The notes: generated from the letters alone by a model not told the origin. Shown: positions 8,168 to 16,358, numbered from the stretch's first letter. The stretch is DNA of 40,760 bases from Saprospiraceae bacterium (GCA_026993525.1 JALWSS010000106.1:21258-62017); one strand, 5' to 3'. Numbers and translations are program-made.

Positions 8168-9199
8168 ATGCACAGATCAATAAGACTCTTCAGTTTATCC
8201 GGTATTCCGGTAAAAGTGCACTGGACATTCCTTCTGCTGCCACTTATGGTCTGGTACACGGCACTGATATATCAGTTCAACGAAAGACAAACCCTGTGGG
8301 TCAGCCTTGCGCTTACAGCGATGTTCTTTTGCATCTTGCTGCACGAATTCGGACATGCGCTGGCCGCCAGAAAACTGAACGTAAATACCAGCGACATACT
8401 CCTTTTACCAATTGGCGGACTGGCCCGGCTGGAAACCCTGCCAAAGAAAGCCCTGGACGAATTGTGGATTGCCATAGCGGGGCCGGCGGTAAACGTACTC
8501 ATCTCGCTGCTCTTCATCCCTTACCTCATGCTGGTAACAGCACCCCAAATTGCAGGGGTGGAGTTTCTGACGCCGGAGTTGATCCTGTCCGATTTTGATT
8601 TCCTGCCCCCCTTCATCTTCGCAATGAATCTGGGCCTGGCAGCTTTCAACCTGATCCCCGCCTTTCCAATGGACGGAGGAAGAGTGCTGAGGGCGCTGTT
8701 GGCCGGCAAAATGGGCAGGTACAAGGCAACTAAAATTGCTGCAAGCATTGGCCAGGTCATCGCCCTCGCAATGTTCGCCTACGGTATGTTCAATTGGAAT
8801 ATTCCATACATCTTCATCGCTGTCTTCATTTTCATCGCTGCGCAAAGGGAGCGTACCTGGACCCACAGGCAACACTTATTGAGCAGTAAGATTTCTGATG
8901 TGTTTCAAAAACCAGGAGCATTTGAAGAATTGACCGGCCAACAAGGACGTCCAAAATACAAGCTCGGCACCATAAAGACGGATGCCAACCCAATGCCCCG
9001 TGAACAGCCTCCGAAACTGGAGACCATAGGCTACCACACTGCGCTGGAAACAGCACTGTCAAAACTCTATGAAACAAAAATGCCTGCCCTTCTGGTGATT
9101 GAAGAAGGGCAGGCATTGGGGCTCATTTACCTGGATCAGATCGAAGAATGGCTGAGCAGTTCTCAATCCAGGTTCTATTCTACATCACTCAATTCCTAA
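8168..9199 (+). CDS. Site-2 protease family (M50) zinc metalloprotease
   Basis: A 343-residue multi-pass membrane protein. The zinc motif HEFGH lies at 59-63 inside a hydrophobic segment. The second signature NLIPAFPMDGGR is at about 161-172, with Asp169 the third zinc ligand. GPAVN at about 105-109 is the conserved turn between them. The C-terminal 120 residues or so are soluble and look like a degenerate CBS-pair region (LLVIEEGQALGLIYLDQ). Such enzymes cut transmembrane helices of anti-sigma factors and other membrane substrates; the substrate here is unknown. A longer start (TTG 8150) is possible, but ATG 8168 is preferred. The last 15 bases overlap the 3' end of the convergent OmpH-type gene, so neither gene has a separate terminator. 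Confidence 0.9.
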   Translation: MHRSIRLFSLSGIPVKVHWTFLLLPLMVWYTALIYQFNERQTLWVSLALTAMFFCILLHEFGHALAARKLNVNTSDILLLPIGGLARLETLPKKALDELWIAIAGPAVNVLISLLFIPYLMLVTAPQIAGVEFLTPELILSDFDFLPPFIFAMNLGLAAFNLIPAFPMDGGRVLRALLAGKMGRYKATKIAASIGQVIALAMFAYGMFNWNIPYIFIAVFIFIAAQRERTWTHRQHLLSSKISDVFQKPGAFEELTGQQGRPKYKLGTIKTDANPMPREQPPKLETIGYHTALETALSKLYETKMPALLVIEEGQALGLIYLDQIEEWLSSSQSRFYSTSLNS

Positions 9200-9697
9200 C
9201 TTCTTTTTGACAAGAGGTGCAAGGTCGTCCGATTCCTGTGCATAAAGAATGGTATTCACCACGCTTGTATCAAAGATCATGTAGTACCCCCCCTCTTTGC
9301 CTACCTCATCAATGGCATTCTGCAATTTCTCGAGGATGGGTGTGAGCAATTCTTCCCTTTTCATGGCCACCCAGTTTTGCACCTGTTGTTCGTAGGCAAG
9401 AATTGCTTGGTGCCTTTGTTCCAGAGCGGCTCTTTTGGTTTCGGCCTGCTTTGGCGTCAGCAATCCTTCATTGTAATCTTTGCTGAAAGCCAGGATGTCC
9501 TCTTTCAAAGAATCCGCCCTGCTTTCACCAACTGCCACCAGTGAATCCTGGTATAACTGCAGCAAGGAATCTGCCCCTTTGGTCTCTGGCATGAGCACCA
9601 GAATGTTACCTACATTGATATGCCCGAACTTCTGCGCCTGGGCGGTTCCAAGAACCAAAAAAAGCAACAACGGGAGCAAAACGATTCGAATCTTCAT
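9185..9697 (-). CDS. OmpH/Skp family periplasmic chaperone
   Basis: A 170-residue secreted protein. The signal peptide MKIRIVLLPLLLFLVLGTAQ is followed by FGHINVGNILVLMPE, the typical start of OmpH-like proteins. A charged helical arm then runs from about 50 to 120, and the C-terminus (GGYYMIFDTSVVNTILYA) matches the family. Skp-type trimers hold unfolded outer-membrane proteins in the periplasm. The start is ATG 9697-9695. A longer frame would begin with TTG at 9721, but that lies only 8 bases from the -7 box at 9737-9730 and would weaken the signal peptide. The 3' end overlaps the convergent protease gene. Confidence 0.88.
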   Translation of the reverse strand: MKIRIVLLPLLLFLVLGTAQAQKFGHINVGNILVLMPETKGADSLLQLYQDSLVAVGESRADSLKEDILAFSKDYNEGLLTPKQAETKRAALEQRHQAILAYEQQVQNWVAMKREELLTPILEKLQNAIDEVGKEGGYYMIFDTSVVNTILYAQESDDLAPLVKKKLGIE

Positions 9698-9729
9698 ATT
9701 CAGTTGTTTAGTGATTTTCAAAATGGTCG

Positions 9730-9757
9730 CAAAATTACTGTATTACCACCGTGGTAA
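9730..9757 (-). promoter_or_regulatory. Promoter of the OmpH-type gene with operator-like palindrome
   Basis: On the minus strand TAATTTTG (9737-9730) matches TAnnTTTG exactly. Immediately upstream of it is the inverted repeat TTACCAC-C-GTGGTAA (9743-9757), placed between the -7 box and the expected -33 position, where a repressor would block polymerase. The regulator is not identified. Confidence 0.5.
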
Positions 9758-10074
9758 AAAGAACTCCCCAAAAGACTGGTTCAGCATCCATCGGGTTGGT
9801 TTTCGATTGGCCTGCTGAAAGAAAGTACTGAAACCAAGAGCGTGAATTTTAGCATATCCATAATCAGGATCATATTGATTTCATTCTTCAAAAATAATTC
9901 AACTTTCCTTCGTCAAATGAAATCAAAAAGCCAGTACGATCGAACAATCCAAATAAAACCCTCAATATCAGAAGGCAAAATGGATACCATCTAACTATAC
10001 AGCTAATTCTATCAACAATTTCTAATTTTTCTATCAATTCATTAAATCATTTCCACAATAATAGGGAATGGCTT
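9758..10074. other. AT-rich gene-free stretch
   Basis: About 317 bases of AT-rich sequence between the OmpH promoter and the RNA-gene promoter. I see no open frame, hairpin or repeat that can be supported. Confidence 0.5.
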
Positions 10075-10108
10075 TACATTTGCACTGTTCTTTTAAAGTT
10101 CTTTAAAA
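10075..10108 (+). promoter_or_regulatory. Promoter of the tRNA-like RNA and a short upstream hairpin
   Basis: TACATTTG (10075-10082) fits TAnnTTTG exactly. Ten bases further, TTTTAAAG (10091-10098) and CTTTAAAA (10101-10108) form a perfect 8-bp inverted repeat with a 2-nt gap, ending three bases before the mature 5' end inferred for the RNA. The hairpin would lie in a 5' extension removed by processing. Confidence 0.55.
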
Positions 10109-10111
10109 CAC

Positions 10112-10312
10112 TGTGAGGTGATGAAACTGGAAGCCATGCCCTCTTGTCTCGGGGGTGGGGAGTTCGGGATAAACACTGCATAGCGCCGATGCAAGCCCGT
10201 CTTCAGGGGTGCGCTTGCACCTGCCAGGGTTGACCACTATCGTTGGCCGGCAGGGCCATATTGTGCAGCGGCTAACCGCCCCGTGGAGGTTCGAATCCTC
10301 CTCTCACAGCCA
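10112..10312 (+). ncRNA. 201-nt RNA with tRNA-like cloverleaf ends, encoded CCA and a 129-nt insert
   Basis: The ends form a tRNA acceptor: TGTGAGG (10112-10118) pairs with TCTCACA (10302-10308), with one G-U pair, followed by discriminator G309 and encoded CCA (10310-10312). The T arm is canonical: GGAGG / TTCGAAT loop / CCTCC (10285-10301). After T119 and G120, a D arm (10121-10137) has three pairs plus A14, purine 15 and the G18-G19 pair. A possible anticodon arm follows: CCCTC / TTGTCTC / GGGGG (10139-10155), with GTC at 10146-10148 and U33. Where a tRNA has 4-5 variable-loop bases, this gene has 10156-10284. That insert contains hairpins TGCAT/ATGCA (10177-10193), GGTGC/GCACC (10208-10221), CTGCC/GGCAG (10221-10253) and GCGG/CCGC (10268-10279). 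It has its own promoter and terminator. It is not a normal tRNA, and I cannot assign it to tmRNA, RNase P RNA, SRP RNA or 6S RNA. Confidence 0.65.
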
Positions 10313-10326
10313 ATCCATTTAACCGC

Positions 10327-10364
10327 AAAAAGTGCTCACTTCCTCCGGGGAGTGGGCATTTTTT
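10327..10364 (+). terminator. Terminator of the tRNA-like RNA gene
   Basis: An 11-bp stem with two G-U pairs: 10330-10340 with 10351-10361, around a 10-nt loop. It is flanked by an A tract before and six T (10359-10364) after. It begins 15 bases past the CCA end, so the RNA is a single-gene transcription unit. Confidence 0.85.
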
Positions 10365-10466
10365 ATTCGTGCCATCGAACCATTCAGGGGTCAATCAACT
10401 CTCTTTCCTCTGTCACAGCCCACCCACAACGAGTGGCAGGCACAACCTAACCCACTGAATTTCAGA

Positions 10467-10496
10467 TTGACTATCAATGCAATACTCTTATCTTTG
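10467..10496 (+). promoter_or_regulatory. Promoter of the bamD operon
   Basis: A -33 element TTG (10467-10469) and an exact -7 box TATCTTTG (10489-10496) are separated by 19 bases, a textbook Bacteroidota arrangement. The bamD ATG follows 7 bases later, implying a near-leaderless or very short leader and arguing against the upstream ATG at 10477. Confidence 0.7.
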
Positions 10497-10503
10497 CGCC
10501 CCT

Positions 10504-11328
10504 ATGAAAAACAGGCTAGTCATATTTGTGCTTTTTGCAGCCCTGGCCCTCGGTCTTGCATCGTGCAAATCCGAGTTTGAAAAGATCCGTGCCAGCGGTG
10601 ATGTAGAACTCATCTCCAAAAAGGCATTTGATTACTACAAACAAAAGGAATACACACGGGCCCAGGCGTTGTTTGAGTTGGTAATTCCCGCATACAGGGG
10701 AAGGCCTGAACTCGAACAAATTTATTTTGACTACGCCTACACCTACTATCATCTTGGAAGGTACATTCTGGCCAACTACTATTTCAAAAACTTCTCGAGT
10801 ACCTTCCCGACCAGCGACAAAAGAGAGGAGGCAGATTTCATGGCCGCGTATTCCAATTACCACATGTCACCGTCTTTCAGGCTTGACCAGACCTATACCC
10901 AGAAAGCCATTGACGAATTCGAGGTATTTGTGAATACTTATCCGAATTCCGACCGTATAAAGGAATGCAATCGCCTGATTGACGAGATGCGGCTGAAACT
11001 GGAGAAGAAGGCCTTTGATGAAGGCCTGTTGTATTACAACCTCAGACACTACCAGGCAGCCACCGTCACGTTCCAAAACCTGTTGAAGGATTTTCCGGAA
11101 ACAAAGAATGCCGAGCAAGTGAGGTATTACATTTGCAAAGCGAGTTACGACCTTGCCAGCAACAGTATTTTTGACAAGCAGGAGGAAAGGTACAAGGCCA
11201 CCAGGGGCTATGCAGAAGACTATCTTCGAAAATACCAGGACGGCCTGTACCGAAATGAGATACAACAGATCTACGACGAATCAGTAAGTAAACTCAAATC
11301 CATTACCAATGGCAGATATCAAAACTAA
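10504..11328 (+). CDS. bamD: Outer-membrane assembly lipoprotein BamD
   Basis: A 274-residue lipoprotein. The signal peptide ends in the lipobox LASC with Cys21, so the mature protein is anchored in the outer membrane facing the periplasm. TPR-like helices run throughout, for example FDYYKQKEYTRAQALFELVI and FDYAYTYYHLGRYILANYYF. BamD works with the BamA beta-barrel to insert outer-membrane proteins. The start at ATG 10504 is fixed by the promoter box ending at 10496; an ATG at 10477 would precede it. The gene overlaps rpoZ by 20 bases, indicating coupled expression. The order bamD-rpoZ-coaBC-porD is familiar in Bacteroidota. Confidence 0.92.
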   Translation: MKNRLVIFVLFAALALGLASCKSEFEKIRASGDVELISKKAFDYYKQKEYTRAQALFELVIPAYRGRPELEQIYFDYAYTYYHLGRYILANYYFKNFSSTFPTSDKREEADFMAAYSNYHMSPSFRLDQTYTQKAIDEFEVFVNTYPNSDRIKECNRLIDEMRLKLEKKAFDEGLLYYNLRHYQAATVTFQNLLKDFPETKNAEQVRYYICKASYDLASNSIFDKQEERYKATRGYAEDYLRKYQDGLYRNEIQQIYDESVSKLKSITNGRYQN

Positions 11329-11653
11329 AGCTCAGGGATTGGACCCCAATGCAAGAGCCCGCAACATCGAGGAATTGGTAAAACCTACTTCCAACATTTA
11401 CGAAAGTGTTGCAATCATTGCCAAGCGTTCAAAGCAATTGGCCGTTGATCTCAAACACGAGCTGAACAACAAACTTGAAGAGTTTGCCGTCACCAGCGAC
11501 ACCATTGAAGAAGTAACTGAAAACAAGGAGCAGATTGAAATCTCCAAGTTTTACGAGAAGCTCCCCAACCCAACCATCATCGCAACGGAGGAGTTTTTGA
11601 ATGGTGAAGTTTACTGGCACTACACCGATCAGCGCAAAAACCAGCGGCACTGA
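11309..11653 (+). CDS. rpoZ: DNA-directed RNA polymerase omega subunit (Bacteroidota Rpb6-like form)
   Basis: A 114-residue protein. The core NIYESVAIIAKRSKQLAVDL is the omega/Rpb6 signature helix region. The tail EYW-type motif (GEVYWHYTDQ) and the extended C-terminus are characteristic of the Bacteroidota form, which is longer than E. coli RpoZ. It helps fold and hold the beta-prime subunit. It overlaps the bamD end by 20 bases, so translation is likely coupled. A 12-bp hairpin follows 8 bases after the stop. Confidence 0.9.
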   Translation: MADIKTKAQGLDPNARARNIEELVKPTSNIYESVAIIAKRSKQLAVDLKHELNNKLEEFAVTSDTIEEVTENKEQIEISKFYEKLPNPTIIATEEFLNGEVYWHYTDQRKNQRH

Positions 11654-11661
11654 CCCCACCT

Positions 11662-11692
11662 CAAAGCCGGGCTTACCTCGAGCCCGGCTTTG
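11662..11692 (+). terminator. 12-bp hairpin after rpoZ, weak or intrinsic attenuator
   Basis: CAAAGCCGGGCT (11662-11673) and AGCCCGGCTTTG (11681-11692) pair perfectly around a 7-nt loop. Only ATTTAT follows, so there is no real T tract. It may stabilise the 3' end or reduce, rather than stop, read-through into coaBC. Confidence 0.55.
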
Positions 11693-11740
11693 ATTTATCC
11701 TCTCCTTCCCGGAGCTTTGGCCCAACCAAAATTTGCTGAA

Positions 11741-12961
11741 ATGTCATTGCGGGGGAAAAAGATCGTGCTTGCTATCACCGGCAGCATTGCTGCCTACAAA
11801 GCCGCATTTTTAACGCGCCTGCTCGTCAAGGCCGGAGCGGAGGTGCAGGTATTGATGACTCCGGATGCCGAAAAATTCATCTCGCCGCTTACGCTGGCAA
11901 CCCTCTCCAAAAGAAAAGTCATTTCGGGCCTGGTTGATGCTGAACAGTGGAGCAACCATGTAGCCCTGGGCCTTTGGGCCGACCTCATACTGGTGGCACC
12001 CGCAACCGCCAACACCCTTGCAAAATTTGCCACCGGCCTTTGCGACAACATTGTCACGGCCGTTTACCTTTCGGCCAAATGCCCGGTGTTTTTTGCACCC
12101 GCCATGGACCTGGACATGTGGCAGCACCCCGCAACCCAACACAACATTCAACGGCTCATTTCCTTCGGCAACAAACTGATACCCGTAGCCCACGGTGAGC
12201 TGGCCAGCGGCCTGGTGGGAGACGGAAGGATGGCCGAACCCGAAGACATAGTCAAACTGCTGAGCACCCATTTTGCCGAAGGAAATCAATTCAAAGGAAA
12301 AACCATCCTCGTCACGGCAGGTCCAACCTACGAGCCCATTGACCCGGTTCGTTTCATCGGCAATTACTCATCCGGCAAAATGGGCATCGCTCTCGCCACG
12401 GAATTGGCTGACAGAGGGGCTTTGGTAAAACTCATTCTCGGGCCAACCCGTATCAGTGCCCCTGTTCACCCCGGAATAGAAACATTTAACGTGACCACTG
12501 CCCGGGAAATGCACGACCAGGCAGTGCAACTTTATCCCGACTGCGATGTAGCCATCCTGGCCGCAGCAGTTGCTGATTACCGCCCGAGGCACCAGGCTCC
12601 CGAGAAGATCAAAAAGTCTTCTGACGCCATGTCAATTGAGCTGGAAAAGACCCCGGACATTGCTGCTTCGCTGGGCAAGATGAAGCGCGGGAACCAGCTG
12701 AACATCGGATTCGCACTGGAGACCAACAACGAGGAAGCCAACGCCAAAGAAAAGCTGAAAAAGAAGAATTTTGACTTCATCGTATTGAACTCCCTTCGGG
12801 ATTCCGGCGCCGGATTCAACCACGACACCAACAAGATTACCATCCTCAAAAAAGGCAATACGCAGAAGAAATTCAAGTTAAAGTCGAAATCTGAAGTCGC
12901 CGTAGATATCATCAATGAAATTGCAGGCATGTTGTTTCCCGGCAAAGGGAAGCTCAGCTAA
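11741..12961 (+). CDS. coaBC: Bifunctional phosphopantothenoylcysteine decarboxylase / phosphopantothenate-cysteine ligase
   Basis: A 406-residue cytoplasmic enzyme for steps two and three of coenzyme A synthesis from phosphopantothenate. Residues 1-185 are the FMN decarboxylase CoaC: GSIAAYK at 14-20, catalytic His74 in SNHVALG, and APATANTLAK. The PAMN motif reads PAMD (Asp123), a substitution I recall as usual in Bacteroidota. Residues 190-406 are the ligase CoaB, with GPTYEPIDPVRFIGNYSSGK and the AAVADYRP segment. The start is ATG 11741; an upstream TTG at 11690 lies inside the rpoZ hairpin and is unlikely. Neighbours are rpoZ and an outer-membrane/secretion gene pair. Confidence 0.93.
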   Translation: MSLRGKKIVLAITGSIAAYKAAFLTRLLVKAGAEVQVLMTPDAEKFISPLTLATLSKRKVISGLVDAEQWSNHVALGLWADLILVAPATANTLAKFATGLCDNIVTAVYLSAKCPVFFAPAMDLDMWQHPATQHNIQRLISFGNKLIPVAHGELASGLVGDGRMAEPEDIVKLLSTHFAEGNQFKGKTILVTAGPTYEPIDPVRFIGNYSSGKMGIALATELADRGALVKLILGPTRISAPVHPGIETFNVTTAREMHDQAVQLYPDCDVAILAAAVADYRPRHQAPEKIKKSSDAMSIELEKTPDIAASLGKMKRGNQLNIGFALETNNEEANAKEKLKKKNFDFIVLNSLRDSGAGFNHDTNKITILKKGNTQKKFKLKSKSEVAVDIINEIAGMLFPGKGKLS

Positions 12962-12985
12962 AACCAAAACCAAAACCTTGTGATC

Positions 12986-13573
12986 ATGCGTGCAATTGTC
13001 TTCCTCTTCTCAAGCCTTTTTATTCTTCAATCCTGCAGCAGTGATTTTGTCCTTTCCCGCCAAATGGTGGGTGAGTACAAAGTCAGCCTCGAAACGACCG
13101 ATGCGAAGCAAGAAATCGAATCCAGGAAAAAAGAGGTGAACCGGAAAACCGCCGAAGCCAAAGAAAAGATCCGGGAATCCATTGAAAAGGAAAAGAGCAA
13201 CATTGACGAAGATGCCCCGTTTGCTGAAGGGGTGAAATCTTTCCTCGAGGGCATCGGAAAAGTGGCTGAAGGTGCAGTAGAAATTGGGGGCTCTATCGGC
13301 AACCTGACCCTGAACATCGGCGACAAACTGTTGAGCCTCTCCGGGGCCAGGCTAAAATTGAACAAAGACGGCACCGGTCATTTCGGAACAAAAAAATGGG
13401 GCGCCAACATCCAATGGAAAGTGGAAAACGGCCAACTTTACATCTGGGGCAATGACGAAGACTTCTCCATAGACACCGATGGATTGACCATCAAAAAAAT
13501 AGATGGAGACAATTTTGACCTGATAGGAGACGATTTGAATATCCACCTGAAAAGGGTGGGAAAAGACAAATGA
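12986..13573 (+). CDS. Lipoprotein of unknown function, lipocalin-like with helical insert
   Basis: A 195-residue protein with a signal peptide ending in the lipobox LQSC. The strand MVGEYKVSLE is followed by a highly charged helix (ESRKKEVNRKTAEAKEKIRE) of coiled-coil type. A glycine-rich amphipathic stretch comes next (about 85-120), then beta-rich sequence (LKLNKDGTGHFG, WKVENGQLYIWG). This resembles a small lipocalin-like barrel interrupted by helices, which is inference. The start is ATG 12986; GTG 12980 is in frame just before. The stop overlaps the ATG of the next frame (ATGA at 13570), so it is likely co-translated with the PorD-type gene and may serve the same envelope function. I do not recognise the family. 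Confidence 0.75.
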   Translation: MRAIVFLFSSLFILQSCSSDFVLSRQMVGEYKVSLETTDAKQEIESRKKEVNRKTAEAKEKIRESIEKEKSNIDEDAPFAEGVKSFLEGIGKVAEGAVEIGGSIGNLTLNIGDKLLSLSGARLKLNKDGTGHFGTKKWGANIQWKVENGQLYIWGNDEDFSIDTDGLTIKKIDGDNFDLIGDDLNIHLKRVGKDK

Positions 13574-13587
13574 TTCATTCAAGCAAC

Positions 13588-14493
13588 ATGAAGAAAATTC
13601 TAAGCCTTCTGATTTTGATGGCAGCCTTTTGGGTTGCAAATGCACAGGAACTGGAAGTGCAGGTAACCATCAACACCCCGAAACTGCAAACCACCGCTCC
13701 TGAAGTTTTTGAGACGCTGAAGACTGCCATGGAGGAGTTCATGAACAACCAGAAATGGACCAGCGAAGTTTTTGAGCAGGAAGAGCGCATCGGCCTTTCG
13801 TTGGTACTGACCATTTCAAAAGAACTGAGCACCAATACCTTTGAAGGGGAGCTTTCACTGCAATCAATCAGGCCCGTGTTCGGAAGCACCTACAACACCC
13901 CCATGTTCAAACACCTCGACAAAGATGTGGTGTTCACCTATGAACAATACCAGCCGCTTGAATTCAGCGAGACCAACTACCTGAACAACCTGACTTCGAT
14001 CCTGGGTTATTACGCCTACATCGTATTGGGGATGGACTTTGACTCATTCTCTCCGTTTGGTGGGGAACCTTATTACCAGATGGCCCAGGATATCGTCAAC
14101 CGCATTCCACCCAATGTTGCCGGCAGTGTGCCGGGATGGCGCTCAACCGAGGGCAACCGCAACCGCTATTGGCTGATCGAAAACATCCTTTCCCCACGGT
14201 GCCGGCCATTCCGGCAGGCCATTTACGACTACCACCGGCATGGGCTCGACATCATGCACGAAAACCCGGCAGCCGGACGCGCAGTGATGGCCGAAGCCAT
14301 TGAGTCGCTCAATGATGTGAACCGAAGCTATCCAAACAGCATGATCCTGCAAGTATTTGCGAACACCAAATCTGACGAGATCATCGAAATCTTCAAGGCT
14401 GCCCCACCGCAGGAAAAGACCAGAATCGTTCAAACCATGTCGAGGATTGACCCGCCAAGGTCATCCAATTACCGGCAGCAAATAGGCCGGTAA
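13588..14493 (+). CDS. porD: DUF4835 family, type IX secretion protein PorD
   Basis: A 301-residue secreted protein with signal peptide MKKILSLLILMAAFWVANAQ. The mature start QELEVQVTINTPKLQTTAPEVFETL and the segments FTYEQYQPLEFSETNY and YYAYIVLGMDFDSFSP are the family signature. The family is restricted to Bacteroidota and, as I recall, is named PorD because of its link to type IX secretion; its molecular role is unclear. ATG 13570 overlaps the previous stop and would add six residues; ATG 13588 gives the better signal peptide. It sits downstream of bamD, rpoZ and coaBC, a conserved neighbourhood. A possible T9SS cargo is found later in the window. Confidence 0.85.
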   Translation: MKKILSLLILMAAFWVANAQELEVQVTINTPKLQTTAPEVFETLKTAMEEFMNNQKWTSEVFEQEERIGLSLVLTISKELSTNTFEGELSLQSIRPVFGSTYNTPMFKHLDKDVVFTYEQYQPLEFSETNYLNNLTSILGYYAYIVLGMDFDSFSPFGGEPYYQMAQDIVNRIPPNVAGSVPGWRSTEGNRNRYWLIENILSPRCRPFRQAIYDYHRHGLDIMHENPAAGRAVMAEAIESLNDVNRSYPNSMILQVFANTKSDEIIEIFKAAPPQEKTRIVQTMSRIDPPRSSNYRQQIGR

Positions 14494-14609
14494 GAGATCA
14501 AAACAGCATGACAACAATCATCAAATGGGCAAGATGCACAGCCAAACGCATCTTGCTCATTTTAGTTAATTTCGCAGCCTTCTTTTTGAAAGCCTTAAAA
14601 AAATCAACC

Positions 14610-15191
14610 ATGACAAACTTGATTCTATTCGGCCCTCCGGGTTCCGGCAAGGGAACCCAGGCTGCAAAATTGGTCGGGAAATACCAACTCGTTCACATAT
14701 CAACCGGCGACCTCTTCCGCTATGAAATGGGCCACAACACCCCCCTGGGCCAGGAAGCAAAGCGCTACATTGAAAAAGGCGAACTGGTGCCGGATGAGGT
14801 GACCATCGGAATGCTCAAAAACAAGGTGGACGCCAACCCCGATGCCAAAGGATTCATTTTTGACGGCTTCCCGCGCACCATCGCACAGGCGGAGGCCCTG
14901 GATCAATTGCTGGAAGAAAGGGGCACCAAAGTCACGGCCTTGCTGGCACTGGAAGTTGACGACGAAGAAATCATCAAAAGAATTCTCCTTCGGGGAAAAA
15001 CCTCGGGCCGCACCGACGACAACGACGAGCAGATCATCCGAAACAGGATCGAGGTTTACAACAAAGAGACCAGCCCGGTTTTTGAGTACTACGCCAAAAA
15101 AGGCAAAGCGCAAAAAATTCCCGGTATCGGCAGCATTGATGAGATATTCAACAGGCTCTGCGACGCCATTGACGTGGCAGTGGCTGCCTGA
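14610..15191 (+). CDS. adk: Adenylate kinase, short-lid form
   Basis: A 193-residue enzyme interconverting ATP+AMP and 2 ADP. The P-loop GPPGSGKGTQ is at 8-17. The AMP-binding stretch STGDLFRYE and the FDGFPRT motif follow. The lid is short (RGKTSGRTDDNDEQIIRNR), without the zinc cysteines of long-lid enzymes. The start is ATG 14610; the frame extends upstream to 14508, but that part is not conserved family sequence and contains a near-match promoter box TAATTTCG at about 14568. A terminator follows at 15218. Confidence 0.95.
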   Translation: MTNLILFGPPGSGKGTQAAKLVGKYQLVHISTGDLFRYEMGHNTPLGQEAKRYIEKGELVPDEVTIGMLKNKVDANPDAKGFIFDGFPRTIAQAEALDQLLEERGTKVTALLALEVDDEEIIKRILLRGKTSGRTDDNDEQIIRNRIEVYNKETSPVFEYYAKKGKAQKIPGIGSIDEIFNRLCDAIDVAVAA

Positions 15192-15217
15192 AACGAAACA
15201 ACTGCAAGCAGTACAAA

Positions 15218-15254
15218 GGGCAATGGGGAATCCACCATTGCCCGTTTGTTTTTT
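15218..15254 (+). terminator. Rho-independent terminator of adk
   Basis: GGGCAATGG (15218-15226) and CCATTGCCC (15235-15243) form a perfect 9-bp stem with an 8-nt loop. It is followed by GTTTGTTTTTTC. Confidence 0.9.
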
Positions 15255-15325
15255 CAACCAATCGGGTTACAGTTTGTATCCATCACAGCCTATTGGCAAG
15301 ATTCACAGTTAGTTAGCTTTACAAA

Positions 15326-16345
15326 ATGGCAGAAAAGAACTTTGTAGATTACGTAAAAATCTGTTGCCGTTCCGGAAAAGGAGGCGCCGGCAGTGCGCAC
15401 TTCCACCGCGATCGGCGCAACCCCAAAGGCGGCCCTGACGGTGGCGACGGGGGGCGTGGCGGGCACATCATTCTGCGTGGCAATCGGAACAACTGGACCC
15501 TGCTCCACCTGAAATACCGCAAGCACGTCATTGCCGGCAATGGCGGCAACGGAGCCGGAAACAACCGCACCGGGGCCAATGGCGAGGACGTCATCCTGGA
15601 TGTGCCCCTCGGCACTGTGGCCAAAGATGCCGAAACCGGAAAGGTGGAATTCGAAATAACCGGCCACGGCGAGCAGAAGGTGCTCGTCTCCGGTGGGCGG
15701 GGTGGCCTGGGCAACACCCATTTCAAATCTGCCACCAACCAGGCTCCCGAATACGCCCAACCCGGCGAACCCGGCAAAGAAGAATGGAAAATACTGGAAC
15801 TCAAAGTACTGGCGGATGTGGGCCTGGTGGGCTTCCCGAACGCCGGCAAATCAACCCTGCTGTCGGCACTTTCTGCTGCCCGGCCAAAAATTGCCAACTA
15901 CCCGTTCACCACACTGGTGCCGAACCTGGGCATCGTTTCCTACCGTGATTCACGCTCATTTGTCATGGCCGACATTCCGGGAATCATCGAAGGGGCGCAC
16001 GAAGGCAAAGGCCTGGGGCTGCGGTTCCTGCGACACATCGAGCGCAACTCCACCCTGCTTTTCATGGTGCCTTGCTTTTCAGAGGACATTCTGAAGGAAT
16101 ACAACACCCTGGTCAACGAGCTGGAAAAGTACAACCCGGAACTGCTGGACAAACCCCGGATTCTGGCCATTTCCAAATGCGACCTGATTGATGAAGAAAT
16201 CATCGCAATGTTGCGAAGCGAGTTAAAACTCCCCATACCTGTGGTGTTCATCTCCTCAGTGGCCCAAAAAGGCCTGGATGAGCTCAAAGACCTGGTCTGG
16301 GAAACGATTACGGCGCACCAGGATACTGAAGATCAAGGCTGGTAA
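15326..16345 (+). CDS. obgE: Obg-type GTPase (ObgE/CgtA)
   Basis: A 339-residue protein. The glycine-rich Obg fold (1-158) reads [20 protein letters not shown] through [11 protein letters not shown]. The G domain follows: P-loop [11 protein letters not shown] (about 168-178), switch ...[17 protein letters not shown], and SKCDLID as the NKxD-type motif. It ends without the extra C-terminal OCT domain. ObgE acts in 50S ribosome maturation and stress control. ATG 15326 lies 12 bases after a box TAGCTTTA that differs from TAnnTTTG at one position, so the leader would be very short. Confidence 0.94.
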   Translation: MAEKNFVDYVKICCRSGKGGAGSAHFHRDRRNPKGGPDGGDGGRGGHIILRGNRNNWTLLHLKYRKHVIAGNGGNGAGNNRTGANGEDVILDVPLGTVAKDAETGKVEFEITGHGEQKVLVSGGRGGLGNTHFKSATNQAPEYAQPGEPGKEEWKILELKVLADVGLVGFPNAGKSTLLSALSAARPKIANYPFTTLVPNLGIVSYRDSRSFVMADIPGIIEGAHEGKGLGLRFLRHIERNSTLLFMVPCFSEDILKEYNTLVNELEKYNPELLDKPRILAISKCDLIDEEIIAMLRSELKLPIPVVFISSVAQKGLDELKDLVWETITAHQDTEDQGW

Positions 16346-16358
16346 TTCCATTGCGACG

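Noticed and set aside
7915-8598. 227-codon plus-strand frame before the protease
   Set aside because: It starts in the palindromic repeat, runs through a strong terminator and then out of frame across the M50 gene. It has no recognisable domain.
10112-10312. tmRNA
   Set aside because: The G3-U70 alanine identity pair and A73 are missing, no tag frame ending in Ala-Ala-stop is seen, and a real D arm and anticodon-like arm are present.
10112-10312. Ordinary tRNA-Asp
   Set aside because: 129 extra bases in the variable region and a T1-A72 acceptor end differ from any normal tRNA-Asp. Group I introns are longer and sit in the anticodon loop.
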